This document shows, one piece after another, positions 1 through 5,275 of a DNA stretch of 5,275 nucleotides. Source of the stretch: Candidatus Solibacter sp. Lineage in GTDB: Bacteria > Acidobacteriota > Terriglobia > Bryobacterales > Bryobacteraceae. Made by a program: the position numbers and the translations under genes. The stretch spans positions 1 to 5,275 of the forward strand of contig JADGNT010000424.1 in NCBI GenBank assembly GCA_017883345.1, written 5' to 3'. Position 1 is the first letter of the stretch. Each line of letters opens with the position of its first letter. The notes beneath the pieces were generated by a model. The model did no database searches. It was given only the letters and a program-made list of their open reading frames with translations, and was not told the origin of the DNA.

Positions 1-1062
1 TTCCACGATCGCCTCGCCGGCGGACTCGCCACCCGCATCGCCCTCGGCCACACCCGTTCCGACCAGGCCGAAACCGTCCTCTTCCGCTTCCTCCGCGGCA
101 GCGGCGCCACCGGACTCGCCGCCATCCGCCCCGTCACTCCTAGCGGCATCGTCCGCCCGCTCATCGAGATCGACCGCCCCGAGATCGCCCGCTTCCTCGG
201 CGACCGCGCCATCCCCTGGCGCGAAGACGCCACCAACGCCACCCTCGATTTCGCCCGCAACCGCATCCGCCACCAACTGCTCCCCCAACTGGTCCGCGAG
301 TGGAACCCCGCCCTCGGCGAAACCCTCGCCCACACTGCGGACCTCTCGCTCGCCGAAGAAGCCTATTGGCAGGCCGAGATCGACCGCCTCGCCGGCCTCC
401 ACCTCACCCGCCGCGACGGCGCCATCCGGATGTCCGCTGCCGCCCTCGCCGCCCTCCCCCTCGCCGCCGGCCGCCGCCTCGTCCGCCACGCCATCCAACT
501 CGCCAGTGGCGGCCACCGGGCCGGCGACTTCCGCCACATCGCCGCCGTCCTCGCTCTCGCCGCGCGACCCCAGGGCACCGGACGCACCCAACTCCCCGGC
601 CTCGAAGTCCGCCGCTCCTTCGATTGGCTTCGTTTCGCACCTGCCGCGCCCGCCGATGCCTACTCCGTTTGCCCAGCCGTACCAGGTATTACCCGTATAC
701 CCGGTACCAATTTCGCGATTTCCCTGGAACTGCTTGAAAACTCGGATACTACCCCATCCCGCGATAACGTATATAATAGTCGGATGGGTTGTCTCGACTG
801 GAATCGGCTGTCCGGTCCTCTGGAACTGCGGAACTGGCGGCCGGGAGACCAGTACCAACCCATGGGGATGCCCGCCGCGAAGAAGATCAAGACGCTCTTC
901 CAGCAGGCACGCATTCCTGTCTGGGAGCGAGCGCAGTGGCCGGTCCTGACGGATGCCGAATCCATCGTCTGGGCTCGCCGGTTCGGCACCGCTGCAGCGG
1001 TTACGGCCGGTATCGAGATCTCGAGGGTTCTGGCCGTTAACGAGTTGGAAGTCCGGTGTTGA
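1..1062 (+). CDS. tilS: tRNA(Ile)-lysidine synthetase TilS, 5'-truncated by window edge
   Basis: TilS is a cytoplasmic enzyme that uses ATP and lysine to convert the wobble cytidine of the CAU-anticodon tRNA(Ile) to lysidine, changing it from a methionine to an isoleucine decoder. The reading frame is open from base 1 and gives 353 visible residues ending in a TGA. Visible residues 16-39 carry the conserved block GHTRSDQAET followed by RGSGATGL. Residues 74-95 carry the EDATN...RNRIR...LLP block. The TilS C-terminal domain is recognised by WRPGD at 279-283, followed by QPMGM, a KKIKTLF stretch, PVL and IVWARRFG. The N-terminal ATP-binding PP-loop (SGGxDS) should lie to the left of the window, so roughly a quarter of the protein is missing here. 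Codons up to about base 660 end almost uniformly in C, while later codons are mixed, although the protein stays in frame and family-like. The gene ends 81 bp before ftsH on the same strand; tilS near ftsH is a recurrent bacterial neighbourhood. Confidence 0.93.
   Translation, partial: FHDRLAGGLATRIALGHTRSDQAETVLFRFLRGSGATGLAAIRPVTPSGIVRPLIEIDRPEIARFLGDRAIPWREDATNATLDFARNRIRHQLLPQLVREWNPALGETLAHTADLSLAEEAYWQAEIDRLAGLHLTRRDGAIRMSAAALAALPLAAGRRLVRHAIQLASGGHRAGDFRHIAAVLALAARPQGTGRTQLPGLEVRRSFDWLRFAPAAPADAYSVCPAVPGITRIPGTNFAISLELLENSDTTPSRDNVYNSRMGCLDWNRLSGPLELRNWRPGDQYQPMGMPAAKKIKTLFQQARIPVWERAQWPVLTDAESIVWARRFGTAAAVTAGIEISRVLAVNELEVRC
679..707. repeat. imperfect inverted repeat inside tilS
   Basis: The arms are GTACC (679-683) plus GGTAT (685-689) on the left and ATACC (697-701) plus GGTAC (703-707) on the right. 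One A/C mismatch (684/702) separates the two 5-bp blocks, and the loop is 7 nt. It encodes an ordinary-looking stretch of TilS (VPGITRIPGT). It lies just after the point where codon use changes. It may be chance, an mRNA hairpin or a regulator-binding palindrome; nothing in the sequence decides between these. Confidence 0.5.
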
Positions 1063-1073
1063 TGGAGTATTGG
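1045..1073 (+). promoter_or_regulatory. weak candidate promoter for ftsH
   Basis: TTGGAA at 1045-1050 and TATTGG at 1068-1073 are 17 bp apart, the ideal spacing for a housekeeping sigma factor. The -10 hexamer keeps only the first three consensus bases and lacks the important final T. The pair straddles the tilS stop codon and would start transcription about 65 bp upstream of the ftsH start codon. This is pattern evidence only, and read-through from tilS is equally possible. Confidence 0.2.
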
Positions 1074-1092
1074 AATCGCGATCGCATCGGGC

Positions 1093-1122
1093 GGCGTCTA
1101 TTGAAGTGGCGTCTATTGAAGT
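1093..1122. repeat. perfect 15-bp tandem duplication upstream of ftsH
   Basis: The unit GGCGTCTATTGAAGT occurs twice head-to-tail with no mismatch (1093-1107 and 1108-1122). It lies between the tilS stop and the ftsH ribosome binding site, in the probable 5' untranslated region of ftsH. Perfect identity suggests a recent slippage event or a duplicated binding site. Confidence 0.85.
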
Positions 1123-1134
1123 AATGACCGGTAC

Positions 1135-1140
1135 GGAGGT
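1135..1140 (+). promoter_or_regulatory. Shine-Dalgarno site of ftsH
   Basis: GGAGGT lies 3 nt before the GTG at 1144, counted from the last base of the motif (4 nt counted from GGAGG). The spacing is short but workable. It supports this non-ATG start, and the protein begins directly with the expected first membrane segment. Confidence 0.75.
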
Positions 1141-1143
1141 TTC

Positions 1144-3051
1144 GTGAACTCGAACGTTAAGACATTAATCTTCTGGGTGGTTTTGATCTGTGTGGCGGTG
1201 CTGCTCTTTGCCGTCGTCCGCACCGGCCAGGGGATCAAGGAAGACACCATCAGCTTCACCAAGTTCCTGGAGAAGGTGAATGCCAGTTCTGTAGCGGAAG
1301 TCACCATCGCGGACCACGATGTCCATGGCGTCTACGAGCCGCTGAGTGCCCAGCAGGGATTCCACACCCAGGTGCCCGCCAACTATCCCAAGCTCTACGA
1401 CCTCCTCAATGACAAAAAGGTCAACATCAATATCAAGGACACCTCGTCGGGCGGCTGGGTCTCCATCCTGCTCAATGCCTCCCCGTTCATCGTCCTGCTC
1501 GCCTTCTGGATCTTCATGATGCGCCAGATGCAGAGCGGCGGAAACAAGGCCCTCAGTTTCGGCAAGAGCCGCGCCCGCCTTCACTCCACCCAGCAGAAGA
1601 AGGTCACTTTTAAAGACGTCGCCGGCGTAGAAGAGGCCAAGGAAGAGCTGCAGGAGATCATCGAATTCCTGCGCGAGCCGCAGAAATTCCAGAAGCTCGG
1701 CGGACGCATTCCCAAGGGCGTCCTCCTCATCGGACCCCCCGGAACCGGCAAGACCCTGCTGGCCCGCGCCATCGCCGGCGAAGCCAGCGTGCCGTTCTTC
1801 TCCATCTCCGGCTCGGACTTCGTCGAAATGTTCGTTGGCGTCGGCGCCAGCCGCGTCCGCGACCTCTTCGAGCAGGGCAAAAAGAACGCCCCCTGCATCA
1901 TTTTCATCGATGAAATCGACGCCGTCGGCCGCCATCGCGGCGCCGGACTCGGCGGCGGACACGATGAGCGCGAACAGACCCTCAACCAGTTGCTCGTCGA
2001 AATGGACGGTTTCGAATCCAACGAAGGCGTCATCCTCGTCGCCGCCACCAACCGCCCCGACGTGCTCGATCCCGCCCTGCTCCGCCCCGGCCGTTTCGAC
2101 CGCCGCGTGGTAGTAGGCCGTCCCGACGTTGTGGGCCGCGAAGCCATCCTGCGCGTCCACACCAAGAAGATCCCCCTTGGCGACAACGTCGATCTCACCG
2201 TCCTGGCTCGCGGTACACCCGGCCTGGCCGGCGCCGATCTCGCCAATCTGGTTAATGAATCCGCGCTCAACGCCGCCCGCCAGAATCGCAAAGTCGTCAT
2301 GATGGTCGATTTCGAGCTCGCCAAGGATAAGATCCTGATGGGCGCCGAGCGCAAGAGCATGGTCATGAGCGATGCCGAAAAGCGCAACACGGCCTATCAC
2401 GAAGCTGGACACGCCCTGGTCGCCGCCAGCCTGCCCAACGCCGACCCGCTGCACAAGGTCACTATCATCCCGCGCGGTATGGCGCTCGGCGTCACCATGC
2501 AGCTCCCCATCGACGATAAGCACTCCTACGACAAGGACTACCTGCTCTCCCAACTCGCCATCCTTATGGCCGGCCGCATCGCCGAAGAGAAGTTCATGCA
2601 CCACATGACCACCGGCGCCGGCAACGATATCGAGCGCGCCACCGATCTGGCCCGCAAGATGGTCTGCGAGTGGGGCATGAGCGAACTCGGGCCCATGAGC
2701 TACGGCAAGAAGGAAGAGCAGATCTTCCTCGGCCGCGAAATCGCCCAGCACCGCGACTACTCCGAAGGCACCGCCATCCGCATCGATGAGCAGGTGAAGA
2801 AACTGGTCCAGGGCGGTTACGACACGGCCGAAGCCGTCATCGACCAGCACTCCGAAGCCCTGGTGACCATCGCCGAAATGCTGCTGGTGCGCGAAATTCT
2901 GGATGGCAATGAAGTCACCCAGTTGATCAAAGGCCAGACTCTGGCGCCGCAGGCGCCGAAAGAGACTCCCGGCGGAAGCGTCCAGCAAGTGATCCGGCCC
3001 GATGCCGGACGCCGTGTCCCCGGCCTCAACGAAGGTTCCCAGCCGGCGTGA
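1144..3051 (+). CDS. ftsH: ATP-dependent zinc metalloprotease FtsH
   Basis: FtsH is a hexameric AAA+ protease anchored in the inner membrane. It unfolds and degrades misplaced membrane proteins and selected short-lived cytoplasmic regulators. The 635-aa product is of normal family length. A first membrane helix (about residues 7-25) is followed by a periplasmic domain (about 26-105) and a second helix (about 107-125). The AAA+ module has Walker A GPPGTGKT (197-204), the pore-loop FVG (230-232), Walker B IIFIDEID (252-259) and a second region of homology ending [10 protein letters not shown], with arginine fingers R314 and R317. The protease domain has the zinc site HEAGH (419-423), and D495 in the [10 protein letters not shown] stretch is the likely third ligand. 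The tail (about 598-635) is Pro/Gly-rich and probably disordered. The start is GTG, supported by GGAGGT just upstream. The stop overlaps the next gene by 4 bp. All catalytic residues are present, so the enzyme should be active. Confidence 0.98.
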   Translation: MNSNVKTLIFWVVLICVAVLLFAVVRTGQGIKEDTISFTKFLEKVNASSVAEVTIADHDVHGVYEPLSAQQGFHTQVPANYPKLYDLLNDKKVNINIKDTSSGGWVSILLNASPFIVLLAFWIFMMRQMQSGGNKALSFGKSRARLHSTQQKKVTFKDVAGVEEAKEELQEIIEFLREPQKFQKLGGRIPKGVLLIGPPGTGKTLLARAIAGEASVPFFSISGSDFVEMFVGVGASRVRDLFEQGKKNAPCIIFIDEIDAVGRHRGAGLGGGHDEREQTLNQLLVEMDGFESNEGVILVAATNRPDVLDPALLRPGRFDRRVVVGRPDVVGREAILRVHTKKIPLGDNVDLTVLARGTPGLAGADLANLVNESALNAARQNRKVVMMVDFELAKDKILMGAERKSMVMSDAEKRNTAYHEAGHALVAASLPNADPLHKVTIIPRGMALGVTMQLPIDDKHSYDKDYLLSQLAILMAGRIAEEKFMHHMTTGAGNDIERATDLARKMVCEWGMSELGPMSYGKKEEQIFLGREIAQHRDYSEGTAIRIDEQVKKLVQGGYDTAEAVIDQHSEALVTIAEMLLVREILDGNEVTQLIKGQTLAPQAPKETPGGSVQQVIRPDAGRRVPGLNEGSQPA

Positions 3052-3683
3052 TCCCCGCGTTCCCGGTTTACCTGTTCGATATCGACGGCACTCTGCTGGA
3101 CAGCGCCCAGGACATCTGTGGCGCCATCCAGCAGGTGCTCGCCGTCAACCTGTCCCGTCCCGTCACCTTCGATTACCTCAAAAGCTACATCGGCCGCCAT
3201 CTCTTCGATCTTTTCGCCGACGTGATGCCCGATCCCACGCAGGAGCGGATGGACGACCTGCTCCAGCAATACCGCACCCTCTATCTCGCCCGCGGCCACA
3301 GCCAGACCATCGTCTACCCCGGCGTCGCCGAAGGCCTCGCGGTGCTCGGCGGCCGCAAGGGCACCGCCACCACCAAAGGCAGTCCCACCACCCGCGCCAT
3401 CCTCGAGCAATTCGGCCTGATCCAGCACTTCCACCACGTGCAAGGCACCGACGGCTTCCCGTGCAAACCCGCCCCGGACGTCCTCTTCACCGCCCTGGCC
3501 GCCATGGGCGCTAGAGTCGAAGACTGTCTCTTCGTGGGCGATTCCGCCGCCGACATGGAAGCCGGCCGCCGCGCCGGAGTTGCAACCTGCGCCGTCACCT
3601 ACGGCTACGGCAAGTACCAAGACCTCGCCCAATTCACCCCGAACTACTGGATCGACGACCTGCGCGAACTAACCGAGGAATAG
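3048..3683 (+). CDS. HAD-superfamily phosphatase, phosphoglycolate phosphatase-like
   Basis: This 211-aa protein belongs to the haloacid dehalogenase superfamily and resembles the Gph/PGP group, cytoplasmic Mg-dependent phosphatases that act on 2-phosphoglycolate or other small phosphomonoesters. Motif I is FDIDGT, with nucleophile D11 and acid/base D13. Residues 16-90 form a helical cap of the type seen in this subgroup. Motif II falls at TATTKGS, with T108 the likely hydroxyl residue. Motif III is K140 in CKPAPD. Motif IV is [14 protein letters not shown], with D165 and D169. The sequence does not show the true substrate, so the Gph name is withheld. The GTG start at 3048 shares GTGA with the ftsH stop. 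A weak GAAGG at 3031-3035 lies 12 nt upstream, so translation probably depends on coupling to ftsH. The close linkage suggests co-expression with FtsH but does not prove a shared function. Confidence 0.9.
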   Translation: MIPAFPVYLFDIDGTLLDSAQDICGAIQQVLAVNLSRPVTFDYLKSYIGRHLFDLFADVMPDPTQERMDDLLQQYRTLYLARGHSQTIVYPGVAEGLAVLGGRKGTATTKGSPTTRAILEQFGLIQHFHHVQGTDGFPCKPAPDVLFTALAAMGARVEDCLFVGDSAADMEAGRRAGVATCAVTYGYGKYQDLAQFTPNYWIDDLRELTEE

Positions 3684-3714
3684 GTTGCTCATGACGCCCA
3701 GGGGGCGTCTCAAC
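3684..3714. other. GC-rich hairpin just after the HAD gene
   Basis: A perfect 7-bp stem, GACGCCC (3693-3699) and GGGCGTC (3703-3709), closes on a 3-nt loop. An outer GTTG/CAAC pair (3684-3687 and 3711-3714) could extend it across an internal loop. It begins right after the TAG stop of the HAD gene, where a transcription terminator would be expected. No T-run follows, so it is not a standard intrinsic terminator on the + strand. It could still slow polymerase or protect the 3' end of the ftsH-HAD message. Confidence 0.45.
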
Positions 3715-3726
3715 GAATGATGAAAA

Positions 3727-3790
3727 CGCTCCCGACCCAAGAGGGTACCCCGGTCGCGGCTCCGATCAGAGCCGCGACCGTTAGGGAGCG
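3727..3790. repeat. composite inverted repeat (nested, three-way-junction-like)
   Basis: An outer 7-bp stem, CGCTCCC (3727-3733) and GGGAGCG (3784-3790), encloses two further hairpins. One is ACCC/GGGT (3735-3738 and 3743-3746) with an AAGA loop. The other is a perfect 12-bp stem, CGGTCGCGGCTC (3751-3762) and GAGCCGCGACCG (3769-3780), with a 6-nt loop. Three stems around one junction in 64 nt is more order than expected by chance. Read on the minus strand, the structure ends in GGGAGCG followed by TTTT, so a weak minus-strand terminator is conceivable. From memory, palindromes with this GGTCGCGGCTC core are scattered through Solibacter-like genomes; I could not check this. It is best viewed as a dispersed REP-like element or a structured RNA. 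Confidence 0.7.
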
Positions 3791-3851
3791 ATCCATGCAA
3801 TCCGTTTGAAACATCTGGGCCGCTGCGCCAGTAAGTATGATGGAGACGGCA

Positions 3852-4382
3852 ATGGAACTTCTCGAACGGTTCACTGGCGGTGAAATCGAGGCGTTCGAGA
3901 CGCTGTTCCAGCGTCACCAGGCCGACGTCTACCACTGGGTGGTTGGTTTGATCCGGGACCCGGCCGCCGCCGAAGACCTCACCCTGGAGGCATTCTGGCG
4001 GATTTACCGGGCGCACGCGCGCTTCGATCCGGCACGCTGTTTCGGCGCATGGGCGCGCCGCATCGCCACCAACCTGGCACTGGAGCATCTGCGCAAAGCC
4101 GGGCGGGAAGTAATGGCCGGCGAAGACTTGCTGAATGCGCAGCCAAGTCCTCCCGTCCCGGATTCCGCGGTGCTCTCCGATACGCGCGCTTGCCTCCGGC
4201 GGGCCTTCGCCGGCTTACCGGTGAAGCTCAAATGTGTCGCAGCGCTGGTGCTGCTCGAACAGCAGACGTACGCCGATGTCGCCTGCGCTCTCGGCATCAC
4301 CGTGGAAGCCGTGAAATCGCGCGAATTCCGCGCCGTCAGACTGCTCCGCAAGAAGCTGAAAGAAATGGGTATCGAACTATGA
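3852..4382 (+). CDS. ECF-type RNA polymerase sigma-70 factor
   Basis: This 176-aa protein has the two-domain layout of an extracytoplasmic-function sigma factor, which redirects RNA polymerase to a small set of promoters. Counting from the ATG at 3852, region 2 covers about residues 16-85. It includes the AEDLTLEAFWRIYR core-binding stretch and FGAWARRIATNLALEHLRK, matching the usual W-L-x-x-I-A-x-N region 2.4 pattern. A Pro-rich linker (about 86-112) leads to region 4 (about 114-174), with a helix-turn-helix in TYADVACALGITVEAVKSREFRA. Three in-frame ATGs occur, at 3837, 3840 and 3852. Only the last has a good ribosome binding site (GGAG at 3842-3845, 6 nt away), so it was chosen; the longer form would be 181 aa. 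The stop overlaps by 4 bp the start of a small membrane protein, as is typical of a sigma factor and its regulator. The target promoters cannot be read from the sequence. Confidence 0.9.
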   Translation: MELLERFTGGEIEAFETLFQRHQADVYHWVVGLIRDPAAAEDLTLEAFWRIYRAHARFDPARCFGAWARRIATNLALEHLRKAGREVMAGEDLLNAQPSPPVPDSAVLSDTRACLRRAFAGLPVKLKCVAALVLLEQQTYADVACALGITVEAVKSREFRAVRLLRKKLKEMGIEL

Positions 4383-4600
4383 ACGATCGGGAGAAAGAGA
4401 AGTTAACCGCGCTTCTGCAAAGCGCCGTACCACCCATGGGAGACGGCGCGTGGCGCGGCGACCTGTGGCCGCGGATGCGGCGCCGCCTCGACCACCGGCC
4501 CGTGCAGGTCGCCTGGTTCGATCTCGCCCTCGCGGGCCTGGCCGCCGCCGGATTCATCGCCTTCCCCGCGGTGATTCCATGGGTATTGTTCCAGTGTTGA
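4379..4600 (+). CDS. small single-pass membrane protein, candidate sigma-factor partner
   Basis: This is a 73-aa protein with no recognised domain. Its ATG lies in an ATGA overlap with the sigma-factor stop, and no strong ribosome binding site precedes it, so translational coupling is likely. Residues 1-46 are charged and probably cytoplasmic: an acidic/basic N-terminal helix (NDREKEKLTALLQ), a PP-M-G-D-G turn, then DLWPRMRRRLDHRP. Residues about 47-70 form one hydrophobic segment ending in LFQC at the C terminus. Arginines next to the segment fit an N-in orientation by the positive-inside rule. The position and topology suggest a membrane-tethered anti-sigma factor or sigma-sequestering peptide. 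However, the zinc-binding HxxxCxxC motif of classical anti-sigma domains is absent, and the only cysteine is the last residue. The function is therefore inferred from position alone. The next gene starts 13 nt downstream. Confidence 0.75.
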   Translation: MNDREKEKLTALLQSAVPPMGDGAWRGDLWPRMRRRLDHRPVQVAWFDLALAGLAAAGFIAFPAVIPWVLFQC

Positions 4601-4607
4601 AAGGAGG
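4601..4607 (+). promoter_or_regulatory. strong Shine-Dalgarno site
   Basis: AAGGAGG directly follows the upstream TGA and lies 6 nt before the ATG at 4614. It is near-perfectly complementary to the 16S anti-Shine-Dalgarno. The four-helix protein is thus probably translated independently and more strongly than the coupled gene before it. Confidence 0.85.
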
Positions 4608-4613
4608 CATATC

Positions 4614-5030
4614 ATGACGACTCATCCGTACTTGCGTGCGTACATGGCGGGAGTGACCGTTCCCTCGGTCTTCCTGCTGCTCGTATTCGTGGTCTTCGGT
4701 GTGATCCGGCTCGCCTACAATCCGGAATTCCCGATCGAACGTGTCCTGGTATTCCCGCTGGCTCTCGTGCCGGCCATTTGGGGTGTCTGGAATATGGTGT
4801 ATCTGGCGATGCACACCCGCAGATACCTACCGTTGGGCTGCCACGGCGCGCTCGTGCCCGTGTTTCTGGTTCCCGTGGCGCTGCTGTCCGCCAAGGCTTT
4901 CGGTGTCGACTTCGCGCTGGCGGCATCCTGGCACATTGTCATCCTGACGGTGCCGCTGCTGATGATCGTTTACTACCTTGTCTGGAAGTTCCTGGTGGGT
5001 TTCCTCAACGAGCTGCTGGGCATTGCATAG
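4614..5030 (+). CDS. four-helix integral membrane protein of unknown function
   Basis: This 138-aa hydrophobic protein has four predicted membrane segments, at about residues 11-34, 43-66, 77-95 and 104-126. The loops are short: RLAYNPEFPIER between segments 1 and 2, HTRRYLPLGCHG between 2 and 3, and AFGVDFALAA between 3 and 4. The basic residues (R32, R43, R69, R70, K94) are spread over more than one loop, so topology is not clear from charge alone. I see no signal peptide, enzymatic motif or known transporter signature. It is third in a tight cassette behind an ECF sigma factor and a single-pass membrane protein, and a strong ribosome binding site drives it. It could be a sensor or accessory for the sigma circuit, or a co-transcribed target. 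Charge alternation and the well-placed ribosome binding site make a real gene very likely; the role is unknown. Confidence 0.85.
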   Translation: MTTHPYLRAYMAGVTVPSVFLLLVFVVFGVIRLAYNPEFPIERVLVFPLALVPAIWGVWNMVYLAMHTRRYLPLGCHGALVPVFLVPVALLSAKAFGVDFALAASWHIVILTVPLLMIVYYLVWKFLVGFLNELLGIA

Positions 5031-5275
5031 GGGGACCGATGCTGGTGGGATTTCGCGCAAGCTATCGGTATACCCTTGGCGACAGATCACGCTCTGGCCG
5101 TGGTCGGCGTTCCACGGAAGGAATCCTGTTCGAAAGCAGGCGGCGCCAACCCCATTGAACAATTGCCTGGGCCCTCGCGGGCACTTCTATGATTGGGGAT
5201 AATCCGGCCGGTGGACGTGACGGGGAGTGCAGGGGAGCGATCTCCTGGTGGGGCGAGGAACGCCGGCTTTTGTCT
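5031..5275. other. hairpin-rich non-coding tail of the window
   Basis: No convincing gene is present. Short perfect stems follow one another. ACCGAT/ATCGGT (5035-5040 and 5064-5069) can be extended by GGG/CCC across a bulge. CCGTGG/CCACGG (5098-5103 and 5112-5117) has an 8-nt loop. CCTG/CAGG (5125-5128 and 5137-5140) closes on a loop containing TTCGAA. GCCC/GGGC (5171-5174 and 5179-5182) has a 4-nt loop. A GCCGG/CCGGC pair (5207-5211 and 5263-5267) is followed by TTTT at 5268-5271. A weak promoter-like pair, TTGCCT (5163-5168) and TATGAT (5188-5193), has 19-bp spacing. It may be a 3' untranslated region, a leader for a gene beyond the window, or a small RNA. I match it to no known RNA family. 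Confidence 0.35.

Noticed and set aside
300..737. 145-aa Arg/Pro-rich open frame on the + strand inside tilS
   Set aside because: Out-of-frame shadow of tilS made of repeated PPR/RRP runs, as expected from reading GCC/CGC-rich codons in another frame.
1078..1085. GCGATCGC octamer (HIP1-like palindrome)
   Set aside because: I noticed only one copy in the window, and an 8-bp GC-rich palindrome is easily expected by chance at this composition.
1165..2988. 607-codon open frame on the minus strand opposite ftsH
   Set aside because: It lies entirely inside ftsH, whose protein has every family motif. The strong C-ending codon bias of ftsH removes stops from the opposite strand. The minus-strand product is a low-complexity Gly/Asp/Ala/Val-rich string with no domain.
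2817..3632. 271-codon minus-strand frame across the ftsH end and the HAD gene
   Set aside because: It spans two well-supported genes on the other strand and is Gly/Ala/Val/Glu-rich without motifs.
3806..3841. Promoter TTGAAA ... TATGAT before the sigma factor
   Set aside because: The spacing between hexamers is 24 bp, too long for a standard sigma-70 promoter. No clear ECF GGAAC-type -35 was found for autoregulation either.
3669..4088. 139-codon minus-strand frame crossing the composite palindrome
   Set aside because: Opposite the sigma factor and running through the inverted repeat, which gives the repeat-derived peptide its look. No ribosome binding site or domain was seen.
5110..5124. 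SRP RNA-like ACGGAAGGAA string
   Set aside because: The conserved SRP RNA core continues GGAAGGAAGCAGC; here it reads GGAAGGAATCC, and the surrounding rod-like pairing is absent.
5125..5153. tRNA or tmRNA 3' end suggested by GTTCGAA in a hairpin loop followed by GCCAACCCC
   Set aside because: The loop is 8 nt instead of 7 and the stem only 4 bp. The 5' GGGG at 5031-5034 pairs with CCCC at 5150-5153 for only 4 bp, and no D-arm or anticodon arm can be drawn.
5039..5158. 39-aa + strand open frame starting ATG just after the four-helix gene
   Set aside because: GGGGA at 5031-5035 is only 3 nt from the ATG, the product is a short Arg-rich string with no pattern, and the stretch overlaps several hairpins. 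Not supportable as a gene.

Overview
The window is GC-rich and densely coding, and every gene with good support is on the + strand. FtsH and TilS are housekeeping proteins, so they do not fix the phylum. Three things together suggest a soil-type Acidobacteriota, plausibly of the Bryobacterales/Solibacter group: the heavy C-ending codon bias, the tilS-ftsH-HAD arrangement, and a GGTCGCGGCTC-type palindrome that I associate from memory with that group. This placement is an inference that a nucleotide search would settle.

Left part (1-3683): a housekeeping run. It opens with the C-terminal three quarters of tilS, the tRNA(Ile2) lysidine synthetase; the N-terminal PP-loop lies off the left edge. 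An 81-bp gap holds a perfect 15-bp tandem repeat and a strong ribosome binding site. A complete GTG-started ftsH (membrane AAA+ zinc protease) follows. Its stop overlaps by 4 bp (GTGA) the start of a phosphoglycolate-phosphatase-like HAD hydrolase, so these two are probably translationally coupled. Within tilS, codon use changes abruptly near base 660. An 11-position imperfect hairpin and a perfect TATAAT hexamer lie just beyond the change.

Middle (3684-3851): an intergenic region with a short GC hairpin and a composite inverted repeat. The repeat has a 7-bp outer stem enclosing a 4-bp hairpin and a 12-bp hairpin, a possible three-way junction. It looks like a dispersed palindromic repeat or a structured RNA.

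Right part (3852-5030): a compact three-gene cassette. It encodes an ECF-type sigma-70 factor, a 73-aa protein with one C-terminal membrane segment that overlaps the sigma gene by 4 bp (ATGA), and a 138-aa four-helix membrane protein behind a near-perfect Shine-Dalgarno. The layout resembles a sigma/anti-sigma locus, but the small membrane protein has no zinc-binding anti-sigma motif. This is the part most likely to hold an uncharacterised system.

The last 245 bases (5031-5275) hold no convincing gene. They contain a run of small perfect stems and a weak promoter-like pair, and the window ends there.
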